Assembly (NCBI GenBank): GCA_030654075.1
Contig: JAURYB010000162.1
Location: 1 to 36,007 of the forward strand
Length of the DNA stretch: 36,007 bases
Source: Bacteroidales bacterium
GTDB lineage: Bacteria; Bacteroidota; Bacteroidia; Bacteroidales; UBA4417
Direction of reading: 5' to 3'
Position 1 is the first letter of the stretch, and each line of letters begins with the position of its first letter. The notes below the pieces were generated by a model. The model was not told the DNA's origin. It saw nothing but the letters and a program-made list of their open reading frames with translations, and made no database searches. This document shows positions 23,121-32,700 of the stretch, piece by piece. The position numbers and the translations under genes were made by a program.

Positions 23121-23127
23121 GTAAAAC
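23090..23127. repeat. palindrome closing the foldback element
   Basis: GTTACTTTACTTTTGC and GCAAAAGAAAGTAAAAC are near-perfect inverted repeats around ATCAAG. The palindrome overlaps the right terminal inverted repeat of the element and could stop transcription or mark its boundary. Confidence 0.6.
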
Positions 23128-23291
23128 TAAACTATTTATTTACCTTGTTTTTCTCTTATAATTCGTCCTTTTATCTTGTAACAAATAACCAAAAGAGAAA
23201 ATGTATCATACAATATTTAGATCCATTCAAATTCCAGCACATCAAAATAATATGTAGCCAAAACATTCAGCCGGAATTTGATTTTTTGCAT

Positions 23292-23299
23292 TAAATTTG
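23292..23299 (+). promoter_or_regulatory. -7 box upstream of the CheB-CheR gene
   Basis: TAAATTTG fits TAnnTTTG and lies 64 bp before the ATG at 23364. No well-spaced -33 element was found. Confidence 0.4.
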
Positions 23300-23363
23300 T
23301 AAATAATTGATATCAGAAATATCCAGATTCCTGAGTTTATAAAATATCAATATAAAACATCCT

Positions 23364-25982
23364 ATGAAAACCGGAAGCCCCAAAACGATTGTAACTTCAA
23401 AAGAAAAAACTACAGAAAAGGATCCCAGCAAATTTCCAATAGTTTGTCTGGGCGCATCGGCTGGCGGACTGGAAGCCCTTGAGCAATTCCTGAGCCATGT
23501 TCCCGAAAACAGTGGAATGGCTTATGTGGTTATTCAGCATCTGGATCCTACACAAAAAGGCATGCTGCCGGAGTTGCTGCAGCGAATTACAAAAATGGAG
23601 GTTCTCCAGGCAAAAGACCGTTTGGCCGTAAAGCCAAACCATGTTTTTGTAATTCCTCCCAATAAAAGCATGTCGATATTAAAAGGAGTGCTTCATTTGT
23701 TCGAACCTTTCGAAATAAGAGGACTTCGCCTGCCTATAGATTTTTTCCTGCGCTCACTGGCAGATGACCAGAATGAACTAGCTGTCGGTGTTATTCTTTC
23801 GGGTATGGGTTCTGATGGGAGCATTGGTATCAGGGCTATAAAAGAAAAAAACGGAATTGTGCTGATACAGGACCCTGCATCAGCAAAATACAACAGCATG
23901 CCGCAAAATGCCATCGATTCCGTTCAGCCCGATCTGATAGCTCCGGCCACCGAGTTGCCATCAAAGCTACTCGAGTTCCTCAAACACGTTCCAATAGTAA
24001 GAATAAACCTGGAGACAGAACTTAAAGACCAGAGCGCTCTCGAAAAAATAATTATACTGTTACGGACTCAAACCGGTAACGATTTTTCATTGTACAAAAA
24101 AAATACGCTGTATCGCCGCATCGAAAGACGCATGGGCGTTCACAAAATTGATAAAATACTTTCCTATGTTCGTTTCCTGCAGGAGAATCCCAAGGAAGTT
24201 GAAATACTGTTTAAAGAATTGCTGATTGGAGTAACAAATTTTTTTCGCGATCCTCCCACATGGGAATTGCTCGAAAAAACCATTATCCCTTCCATGTTAA
24301 CAAACTGGCAGGAAGGTGAAGTGTTGCGCGCCTGGGTAGCGGGATGTTCAACCGGTGAAGAAGCCTATTCGCTTGCCATGGTTTTCAAGGAAGCGCTTGA
24401 GAAAGTAAATCCGTATGCGGGTATTTCGTTACAGATTTTTGCTACTGATCTCGACAACGAAGCTATTGAATCAGCCCGAAAGGGTGTTTTCCCCGAAAAT
24501 ATTGCTGCCGATGTATCGCCAAAACGCTTGAGCCGGTTCTTTGTCAAAACAGATGAAGGATATCGCGTTAATACCGAAATCAGGGAAATGGTTGTATTTG
24601 CCAAGCACAACATTATCCTTCATCCGCCATTTACCAAGATCGATATCATTACCTGCCGCAATCTGTTAATTTATATGGATGCCGAGTTGCAGAAAAAATT
24701 ACTCGGATTGTTTTATTACAGCCTTAACAATGATGGCTATATGGTGCTCGGCAGCGCTGAAACACCTGGAACACAGGGCCATTTTTTTATATCAGTTGAT
24801 GCTAAACTTAAAATTTATAAACGCTCCGTCACCAACCAGTCACCTGATTTATTCGATTTCCCTTCGTCGTTTTCCCGATCCAGGCCTACAGCTATTGAGA
24901 ATCCACGGCCTGTCATATCACCGGTAAGTATACAAACGCTGGCAGATCAAATGCTGTTGCAGTATTTTTCGCCTCCCGGCGTACTGGTGAACGAAAAAGG
25001 TGATATTGTTTATATCAGCGGCCGTACGGGGAAATACCTGGAGCCATCAGTGGGTAAAGCAAACATGAATATTTTCGCCATGCTGCGCGAAGGATTACGG
25101 GGTGAATTCCCGGCTGCTTTTCGCAAAGCAGTAACAAGTAAGGAAACTGTTGTAATGCGAAATATTAAGGTTGGCACAAACGGGGGTACACAGAATATCA
25201 ATGTTACTATTAAATGTATTGACAAGCCTGACGCGTTAAATGGAATGGTAATGATCATCTTTATTGATGCAGCTGAAATTACTCATATTAATGCTGAAGT
25301 CAAAAAGGGAAAAATCCCATCAAGCAACATTCATGCGGAATTGGAGAAAGAGTTACAGCACACCCGGGCCGAAATGCAGAACACCATGGAAGAAATGCAA
25401 ACCTCGCAGGAAGAGCTGAAATCGACTAACGAAGAATTACAATCCACCAACGAAGAATTGCAGTCGACCAACGAAGAACTTACGAGTTCCAAGGAGGAAA
25501 TGCAAAGCCTGAATGAAGAACTGCAAACGGTAAACGCTGAGTTACAGTCGAAAGTAGATGAATTTTCGCGGGTTAACAACGATATGAAAAACCTGCTCAA
25601 CAGCACTGATATAGCAACGTTGTTCCTGGATAAGGAATTAAATATACGGCGGTATACCAACGAGGCCACAAAAATATTTAAACTTATAAAAAGCGATGTT
25701 GGACGGCCTTTTACTGACCAGGTTTCGGAACTTAATTATCCTGAAATGTCTGCCGACGCGCTCGAAGTATTGAGAACACTGGTATTTGCTCAGAAAGAAA
25801 TTCCAACCAACGATGGCCGGTGGTATTCTATACGCATTATGCCTTACCGCACCTTCGACGATAGGATTGACGGGCTGGTGATCACATTTATCAATATTAC
25901 CGAGCAAAAAAAATTGGAAATTAAATTGAATGAAGTTGAGGAATCGTATCAGCAACTTGTGAAATCAAAGTCGAAATCATAA
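23364..25982 (+). CDS. CheB-CheR-PAS hybrid protein without kinase domain
   Basis: 872 residues in four parts. CheB-type methylesterase (about 24-215): catalytic Ser32 in GASAGG, His59 in IQHLDP, Asp151 in GMGSDG; no receiver domain in front. CheR-type methyltransferase (about 230-490): YRRIERRM, the SAM motif VAGCSTGEEAYSLAM, FATDLD and DIITCRNLLIYMD. A PAS-like segment follows (PPGVLVNEKGDIVYISG, about 530-640). Then a coiled coil (about 659-740) with 7-residue EELQSTN repeats, and a C-terminal PAS domain (about 745-860). Many relatives continue into a histidine kinase; this one ends after PAS. No chemotaxis genes are adjacent, so it is more likely part of a non-motility signalling pathway. 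Targets are unknown. Confidence 0.93.
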   Translation: MKTGSPKTIVTSKEKTTEKDPSKFPIVCLGASAGGLEALEQFLSHVPENSGMAYVVIQHLDPTQKGMLPELLQRITKMEVLQAKDRLAVKPNHVFVIPPNKSMSILKGVLHLFEPFEIRGLRLPIDFFLRSLADDQNELAVGVILSGMGSDGSIGIRAIKEKNGIVLIQDPASAKYNSMPQNAIDSVQPDLIAPATELPSKLLEFLKHVPIVRINLETELKDQSALEKIIILLRTQTGNDFSLYKKNTLYRRIERRMGVHKIDKILSYVRFLQENPKEVEILFKELLIGVTNFFRDPPTWELLEKTIIPSMLTNWQEGEVLRAWVAGCSTGEEAYSLAMVFKEALEKVNPYAGISLQIFATDLDNEAIESARKGVFPENIAADVSPKRLSRFFVKTDEGYRVNTEIREMVVFAKHNIILHPPFTKIDIITCRNLLIYMDAELQKKLLGLFYYSLNNDGYMVLGSAETPGTQGHFFISVDAKLKIYKRSVTNQSPDLFDFPSSFSRSRPTAIENPRPVISPVSIQTLADQMLLQYFSPPGVLVNEKGDIVYISGRTGKYLEPSVGKANMNIFAMLREGLRGEFPAAFRKAVTSKETVVMRNIKVGTNGGTQNINVTIKCIDKPDALNGMVMIIFIDAAEITHINAEVKKGKIPSSNIHAELEKELQHTRAEMQNTMEEMQTSQEELKSTNEELQSTNEELQSTNEELTSSKEEMQSLNEELQTVNAELQSKVDEFSRVNNDMKNLLNSTDIATLFLDKELNIRRYTNEATKIFKLIKSDVGRPFTDQVSELNYPEMSADALEVLRTLVFAQKEIPTNDGRWYSIRIMPYRTFDDRIDGLVITFINITEQKKLEIKLNEVEESYQQLVKSKSKS

Positions 25983-26065
25983 AACCTGTTTTGTATCTGA
26001 TTTTTCAATTTATTCCCTCATTGCTTATTTTTGGATGAGCTTACTTCGGCAGGCTCAGTGTATTA

Positions 26066-26086
26066 CATGAAACGCTGCCCTAAGTT
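26066..26086 (+). repeat. CATGAAACGCTGC repeat, copy 2
   Basis: This 21-bp segment matches 23065-23085 at 19 positions. In both places a GAGCT lies upstream. Here a CTTCGGC-type repeat (26044-26058) sits between GAGCT and the shared part, as if inserted. Confidence 0.55.
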
Positions 26087-26480
26087 GATGTTTTTCTTGC
26101 ATAATATCTGCATAAAATAATGATTAACAGTTGATTGTGTTGATGTTTACAGATTCTGAACTATTCTGAATGGAATGAAAAACACTAAACACAAAATTTA
26201 AAATGTAAAAGTATCGTAAGCTCCATTACTTAATTATTTTCAATTTATTGTTATGTGTTTTTCATTACTTTTTGGCTTCGGCGTGAGACTTCGGCATGAG
26301 TTCAGTCGAACACTCATTCAAATGCTCAGCCGATCGGTTCTGGCAGGTCCAGGTCAGGTAATTAGGGTCAGCTGGGAAATAGCTAAATAGCTGTTTATCT
26401 ATGCTTTGTCTGTTGTTCACACAATAGCCAATGCAAGGATAACTTACCATTCCATTCATAATCCATGCACATTACCGATT

Positions 26481-26640
26481 TGATTTTCCCCGTCAGGGGA
26501 AAAATATCAATAAAAAAATACAACACCAATCCCGATTCCCCGTCAGGGGATCAACATAATACAATGAATATTAATGTCCTACGGACAATCCCATGTTCCA
26601 CTATCATTTATCTATTGGTGTTGATTCCCTCCGGGAAAAC
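26481..26640. repeat. composite palindromic (REP-like) array
   Basis: Two identical TCCCCGTCAGGGGA hairpins (26487-26500 and 26537-26550), followed by TCCTACGGACA and TCCCTCCGGGAAAA elements. CAACACCAAT (26521-26530) is perfectly complementary to ATTGGTGTTG (26614-26623), so the array is enclosed in a larger stem. It lies just beyond the stop of the CusB-like gene. Confidence 0.7.
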
Positions 26641-26678
26641 CCTGAGACAATCGATTTTTGTTTTTCAGCAAGCCCTGA

Positions 26679-28277
26679 TTATTTTCTGTAAAGGCAACAT
26701 GCGGGCAATGCGCGATAAACCTTATCACTGGCCTTGTATTTCCCGGTATCATGCCCGGATTTGGCAATTGCTTTTTGAATGGTCTCAACAGAGGTCAATA
26801 CGCTATTGTATTCTACATCCATAATCTTCGTTTTTGCGTTCCAATCGGCAGTTGAAACTCCTTTTACTGATTTCGCTGCTTCTTCAATACGATCCTTGCA
26901 CATTTCACAGTTTCCTGATACTTTAAACGTTGCTTTTTGAACTGAAGCGGAGGTGATTTTTACAGCCTGAGAATTATTTTTTGTTGGTTTTGCCGATGCA
27001 GGCATATCCATACCTGGCATTGAATTTGTTTGTCCGACTTTTGGATTCATCATACTTGGTTTCCCTTCAAGTTGCGCTGAGGCATCCACGCTAAAAGCGC
27101 CCTGGCTTACGATTTCTTCTTCATCCATTAATCCGTTTTCAACTACATAACTGTTCCCCAGCATCGGTCCGAGTTCTATTTCACGTATTTTGAAAATGGG
27201 TTCATCGCTTTCAGCTTGTTTTACATAAACAACGGAGCGCTTTCCTGTCCATAAAACGGCAGAGCGGGGAATTACTAATTTCCCTTTGTATTGGTTCAGG
27301 TTTGCGTTTACGATGCCTGTTGCAAACATTTCGGGTTTTAATTTCCCACCCTGGTTATTCATTTCAATCCGGACTTTAGCCACGCGTGTAACCGGATCGA
27401 GCACAGGATCTATAAATGTAATATTCCCGGAATAATCCGTTCCTGGTAATGCCTGAATTGTAAACGTAACTTTTTGCCCCTGCGACAGATATGGAAGATC
27501 ACTTTCGTAGGCATCAAACATGATCCAGACATGTGAAAGATCAGCAACATCAAACAATACGGAACCTGGTGAAACATAATCGCCGTTGTTGACCCGCCTT
27601 GCAGATACAATTCCGCTGGTGTTGGCAAAAACTTCAAAATCTGTTTTCACCTTACCTGAACTTTCAATAGCAGCAATCTGGCTTTCGGAAAGTTTCCATT
27701 GGCGAAGCTTATCTTTTGCCGCTTCGTACAGCAAAGGTTGGGTGGTTTTAGTAGTCACAGTTTCGAGTAATTCCTGCTGGGCTGTTACTAATTCAGGAGA
27801 ATAAATTAACGCCAGGGTCTGGCCTTTGCGCACCACTTCACCTGTAAAGTTTACAAACAATTTCTCGATGCGGCCGGGAAGATAAGAAACCTGGCTTTGC
27901 AGCAAACGTTCATCAGCCTGCACTTTACCATACAAACGGATATCTTTCACAGGATTTTGTTTTGAAACAACCGATGTGAGGACATTTGCCAGTTGAGCGG
28001 ATTCCTTTGTCATTTGAATAGCATCAGGATCAGTGGTTGTGCCACCTTGTGTGAGTGGGATTAAGTCCATGCCGCAAAGGGGGCATTTCCCTGGTGCGTC
28101 CATCCGTATCTGTGGATGCATGGAGCAAGTCCAGATGGTGCCTTTAGCTATTTCAGCAGTATGGTTGTGTTTGTCTTCAGTATTTGCTGAAGAATGAAAG
28201 AACAGCCAGCCGAGAAAAATCCCACCAATTAATATGAGGCTGAAACTTAGGTATTTATTTGAAAGAATATTTTTCAT
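26679..28277 (-). CDS. cusB: CusB-like periplasmic adaptor with heavy-metal-binding and HMA domains
   Basis: Membrane-fusion subunit linking the RND pump to the outer-membrane channel. 532 residues from the start used here: N-terminal membrane anchor (about 10-28), a short heavy-metal-binding domain (WTCSMHPQIRMDAPGKCPLCGM, Cys51, Met53-His54, Cys65, Cys68), the barrel-sandwich and alpha-hairpin domains (YLPGRIEKLFVNFTGEVVRKGQTL, SGIVSARRVNNGDYVSPG), a His/Met-rich linker (MPGMDMPASA), and a C-terminal HMA domain with C457-x2-C460 (GNCEMC) ending PACCLYRK. The frame is open 16 codons further upstream, but homology and the hydrophobic anchor favour ATG 28275-28277, 14 bp after the cusC stop. 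The metal-binding ends suggest copper or silver. Confidence 0.92.
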   Translation of the reverse strand: MKNILSNKYLSFSLILIGGIFLGWLFFHSSANTEDKHNHTAEIAKGTIWTCSMHPQIRMDAPGKCPLCGMDLIPLTQGGTTTDPDAIQMTKESAQLANVLTSVVSKQNPVKDIRLYGKVQADERLLQSQVSYLPGRIEKLFVNFTGEVVRKGQTLALIYSPELVTAQQELLETVTTKTTQPLLYEAAKDKLRQWKLSESQIAAIESSGKVKTDFEVFANTSGIVSARRVNNGDYVSPGSVLFDVADLSHVWIMFDAYESDLPYLSQGQKVTFTIQALPGTDYSGNITFIDPVLDPVTRVAKVRIEMNNQGGKLKPEMFATGIVNANLNQYKGKLVIPRSAVLWTGKRSVVYVKQAESDEPIFKIREIELGPMLGNSYVVENGLMDEEEIVSQGAFSVDASAQLEGKPSMMNPKVGQTNSMPGMDMPASAKPTKNNSQAVKITSASVQKATFKVSGNCEMCKDRIEEAAKSVKGVSTADWNAKTKIMDVEYNSVLTSVETIQKAIAKSGHDTGKYKASDKVYRALPACCLYRK

Positions 28278-28291
28278 TTTAAAGATTTGAT

Positions 28292-29734
28292 TTATTGTGA
28301 AAATGCCATTAATCGTTTGAGCCATGCAATGGAAATATTAGTATCAGCAATCGCTTCCATTTGCTTGTATTCGTAATCCAGCGTTTGCTGTCGAACCCTT
28401 AAAATATCGCTTAAATCAGTTCCCGAAGAGGCAAAGCTTTTTATCATAATATCGAGCGATTTTGATGCTAACAGTTGCTGATTTCTGTATAGTTTTGTTC
28501 TGCGTCCGGCATCCTGGTAAAGTTGCATGGCCTGGTAATATTCAGTACTCAATTCATTTTCCGTCGCTTTATAATTTTGTTCGTTCGCTGATTTTAACAA
28601 GTCTGCTTCAGTTTGCATGGATTTATATTTTCTGCGGTAAATCGGCAAAGTGGCAGTAACCATCGGCATGATCATATCGAGGCCGTTCATGGAAGAAGCC
28701 GACATTTCACTTTTACCGATCACCGAATAATTTACACCTAACCCAACCATAGGATAGCCCATTCGTGTTACCATTTGCTTGCGGGCATTGAGCGATTGCT
28801 GCTCAAACTGAAGCATTCCGAGCATAGGATTTTTGCCTAGCGCGCTGTCGGATAATGCCAGTTGAGATAGTGGAAAATTATCGGAAATTAATGTGTCAGG
28901 AACTGTAACTATTGCATCCGGCGGCCTGTCCAGGTAACTATTGAACTGAGCAGAAAGTGTACTGAATTGATTTTTTAGTAGTTCCATACTGTTCTGAACC
29001 TCATTGATTTCAATCTGAATACGGTACACATCTGTAAGCCCTGAACTGGCGGATGAGGATACCATTGAGTTTGCCGGCATTGGTGATGCCGCCTGGTTTG
29101 CGGTTCCTATTACATTACCTGAACTGCTTCCCATAGTATTCATACCGGATGAACCGGAAGTTGCTCCCTGTGAAGGTGCCGGAGTTTGTACTCTTCCGGA
29201 AGATGAAGAACCATTTCCGTTGGGAGCAGCTTTGAACCTTACAATAGCTAACCTTTCAATCGTTTGTAAGATTTCAATGTTTTTCTCCGAAATCCGGATA
29301 TTCTGTTTAATCTTATGCAATTCGTACCACGAGCGTTGAACATCGAAAGTTAGCTGCAATTTAGCATCGCGTAACGATTCGTATTTGGCATTTGCCATCA
29401 GGTTCATTTCATCTTTAGCTGATTTCAAAACACCAAACCAGGGGAACATCTGCATCAGCCTGATATCGGCCAACTGATTTCCGCCTGATTGCTCCATCGG
29501 ACTCAGGAATACTCCTAAGCTTATATCCGGATCAGGTAAACTGCCGACCTGCGGTATTTTTTGCAAGGCAGCTTCATATTCATAAAATCGCTGAAAGACT
29601 GTAGGATTTTTTTTGGTGGCAATTTCTAAATAACTGTACAAAGAATCAGCCTGGAGCTGACAGTTGCCCCAATACCAACTACCAAGTGCCAGCATTAGGA
29701 ATAATGTTTTTTTAAATGCTGAAGTTTTCATCAT
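28292..29734 (-). CDS. cusC: TolC-family outer-membrane factor (CusC-like)
   Basis: Outer-membrane channel of the efflux system. 480 residues, signal peptide (cleaved near GNCQ, residue 26), two OEP domains with long helices (KLQLTFDVQRSWYELHKIKQNIRISEKN; TENELSTEYYQAMQLYQDAGRRTKLYRNQ). The Pro-rich start of the first repeat (PQVGSLPDPDISLGV) is typical for metal-efflux CusC/CzcC relatives. Unusual is a low-complexity insertion at residues 170-232, rich in Ser, Gly, Asn and Met, interrupting the first helical hairpin. The start codon overlaps the end of cusA by 23 nt; a second ATG one codon later is equally possible. Confidence 0.9.
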   Translation of the reverse strand: MMKTSAFKKTLFLMLALGSWYWGNCQLQADSLYSYLEIATKKNPTVFQRFYEYEAALQKIPQVGSLPDPDISLGVFLSPMEQSGGNQLADIRLMQMFPWFGVLKSAKDEMNLMANAKYESLRDAKLQLTFDVQRSWYELHKIKQNIRISEKNIEILQTIERLAIVRFKAAPNGNGSSSSGRVQTPAPSQGATSGSSGMNTMGSSSGNVIGTANQAASPMPANSMVSSSASSGLTDVYRIQIEINEVQNSMELLKNQFSTLSAQFNSYLDRPPDAIVTVPDTLISDNFPLSQLALSDSALGKNPMLGMLQFEQQSLNARKQMVTRMGYPMVGLGVNYSVIGKSEMSASSMNGLDMIMPMVTATLPIYRRKYKSMQTEADLLKSANEQNYKATENELSTEYYQAMQLYQDAGRRTKLYRNQQLLASKSLDIMIKSFASSGTDLSDILRVRQQTLDYEYKQMEAIADTNISIAWLKRLMAFSQ

Positions 29735-32700
29735 TTTCCTGCTTATTTAAGTTTTGAATTGCCAATTTGATATGACGGGTTACAGCTCTTTCTCTCCACA
29801 TTGCCTGAAATAACGGGACAACATATACTGTCATTACCTGGATAACCATTCCGCCAAACATAGGAATTGCCATAGGGATCATAATATCTGAACCTTTACC
29901 AGAAGATGAAAGGACAGGTAACAACGCAATAACGGCAACAGCGGTGGTCATCATGGCGGGACGTACACGTTTCATCCCTGCTGTAACAACGGCCTCTCTC
30001 ACTTCAAGAACTGTAGTTGGATGCCGGTCTTCAAATACCTGGTGAATATAGGTGCCCATAATTACTCCGTCGTTGGTTGCAATGCCAAACAAGGCAATAA
30101 ACCCAACCCAAACCGCCACACTTAGATTTATCGTGTGCATCTGGAACATATCCCGAAGGTTAATTCCCGCAACGGAGAAATTCATAAACCAGCCCTGGCC
30201 GTAGAGCCAAAGCATAATAAAACCGCCCGCAAAGGCTACAAATACTCCTGAAAAATGAATAAGTGAGGCTGTTACAGTACGGAATTGTAAATACAGCAAG
30301 AGCAATATCAGCAGCAAACTTACAGGAATTACAATTGCCAGCCGCTTCGTAGCTCTCAGTTGATTTTCGTAGTTGCCTGCGAATTTATAGGATACACCGT
30401 CAGCCAATTTCAAAGAACCGGAACTTAATTTCTGTTGCAGGATTTTTTCAGCATCCTGAACTACATCCACTTCCGCTTTACCTTCATTTTTATCGAAAAT
30501 AACATACCCGTTCAGGAATGTATTTTCGCTTCGTATCATTTGAGCGCCACGTGTATAATCAATATCCGCGATTTCGCTTAACGGAATTTGAACGCCATTG
30601 CTGGCTGGGATTAGAATACGTTTAAGATCATCGGGATTATCGCGCAGTTCACGGGCATAACGGACTCTCATCGGAAACCGTTCGCGGCCTTCGACGGAAG
30701 AAGACAGCGCCATTCCTCCAACTGCAACCTGAAGCACTTCCTGTATATCGCTGACAGTCATGCCATAACGAGCCATCGCTTCGCGGTTTAGCTTTATTTC
30801 GAGGTATGGGGCACCAACAGCACGATCGTAAAACACACTTGATGCTTTAATTGCAGGAACTTCTTTCAATGCCTGTTCAAGTTGCATTCCGGCTTTTTCA
30901 ATTGCATCCAGGTCGGGGCCATAGACTTTTAAGCCCATTGGAGCACGCATTCCTGTAGAGAGCATTACCAGGCGGGTTTCGATCGGTTGTAGTTTTGGAG
31001 CAGAAGTCAGACCGGGTATATTGGTTACTTTAACTATTTCATTCCATATATCATCCGGTTTCCTGATTTCAGGACGCCATTGACGGAAATATTCTCCATT
31101 GTTATCAGGAACCAGGCTATCAGCTGAAATGGAACGAAAACCATCTTTATCAAGGTTATATTTTGATCCGTTTTTGAAGATATAATTCCCATCCCTGTCT
31201 ACCTTAAAACGCATACGCTGACCGTTTTCATCCAGAATGTATTCCGGACGATAGTTAATTGTATTTTCAAACATCTGAACCGGAGCCGGATCCAGCGCTG
31301 AATTTACGCGGCCCCATTTACCTACTGCAATCTCAACTTCCGGAATGCTTGAAAGCCTTTTATCAAGGGTTTCGATATATTCAAGGTTCTTTTCGATGCT
31401 CGAATGCGGCATACTGGTTGGCATCAGCAGGAAAGAGCCTTCGTTTACTGAAGGCATAAATTCCTTACCGGTTCCGGGAAATGTTTTTGCAGGCCCTTGC
31501 CAGGCAACGGTTTGCCGGATATTTTTCCAGCCCGCTTTTTCCGCTCCTGAAGCTACAAAACCGAATATTTTATCGTAACCCTGCCAGGCTAACAAACCGA
31601 AAATTAATGTTACTAAAGGAATCATCAGGAACTTGCCCTTGTTTTCCAATGCCCAGCGCATTATATCTTCATAAAAATGCACCATCGACATAAGAAATAC
31701 CAGGATTACAGCAATTATCCCTGCCACAAAAATGAAGTTGATAAGCGTACTGTTGTGTGGGCCTAAGGGCAGCCATTCAATGGACAAATAGTAAGCCGCA
31801 ACCAGTACAGTAATCGCAATATTGATATAATTCGGGAATTCTTTCCGGTTTTCAGGCCAGCGGTAATCAAGCAGATTATTTACACCAATTGCAATCAAAG
31901 CCAGGGCAGGCCATGTATGCCAGAAGACGATAGCGAGTAATCCGGCTATTATCAGTCCTCCATTCCAGAATTTGCGGATTTTCTTGGTATCAATCCGGAT
32001 GGAAAAGAAGATATGTGTTAATGTTGGTAACACAACAATTCCCAGGATAAAGGCAGCAATCAGGGCGAATGTTTTTGTAAAAGCCAATGGATGAAACAAT
32101 TTTCCCTCGGCTGCCTGCATAGCAAAAACAGGGAGGAAGCTGACAATGGTTGTTGCAATGGAAGTAATCACCGCAGCCCGTACTTCAGTTGTTGCCAGGT
32201 AAATGACATCCATCAGTTTTTTGCCACGTATGCCTTTGTTTTCAGGCATTTCGAGGTGCCGGAGAATATTCTCGACATCTACAATCCCGATATCGACCAT
32301 TACACCAATTGCAATGGCAATACCTGATAATGCAACAATATTAGCTTCAATTCCAAAAAGCCGCATAAGGATAAAAGTCATTAAAACTCCAATGGGCAAT
32401 AATCCAGCTACAATCAAGGATGCCCTGAGGTTCAGTACCAGTATAATTATTACGATTATACTGATAAGGATTTCATGCGAAAGAGCTGATTCCAGTGTTC
32501 CGATGGTTTCTTTAATCAATCCTGTACGATCGTAAAAAGGAATAATGGTTACCTTGGAAATAGAGCCATCAGGTAATGTTTTCTGAGGCATTCCGGCTTC
32601 AATTTCCTTTATCTTAGCTTTCACATTATTGATCACATCCATTGGATTTGAACCATATCTTGCGACCACAACTGCACCAACCGCCTCGGATCCGGCTTTA

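Larger units (their letters stand above)
22309..23363. other. 1,055-bp gene-free region
   Basis: No intact gene. From left to right: the aldolase promoter (22346-22353); a start-less coding-like fragment ending at 22545; the foldback element 22576-23120; a closing palindrome (23090-23127); and an AT-rich stretch with the promoter box for the CheB-CheR gene (23292-23299). Confidence 0.6.
25983..26678. other. 696-bp repeat island without genes
   Basis: Contains a CTTCGGC-type repeat (26044-26058), a CATGAAACGCTGC repeat (26066-26086, second copy at 23065-23085), a CTTCGGC-rich foldback (about 26277-26333) and the composite palindromic array at 26481-26640. Short frames here have no recognisable protein features. 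Confidence 0.55.

Noticed and set aside
22309..23363. tRNA or rRNA gene in the long gene-free region
   Set aside because: No cloverleaf with a GGTTCGAATCC-type T-arm or other RNA-gene signature could be found by eye on either strand.
23364..25982. Chemotaxis cluster
   Set aside because: No cheA, cheW, cheY or receptor gene is adjacent; the hybrid protein alone does not define a chemotaxis system.
26465..26824. Plus-strand frame over the repeat array and the end of cusB
   Set aside because: It consists of palindromic repeat sequence plus the antisense of the HMA domain.
28278..28325. Upstream start of the CusB-like gene
   Set aside because: It would overlap the end of cusC and precede a normal membrane anchor; ATG at 28277 leaves a 14-bp gap as expected in an operon.
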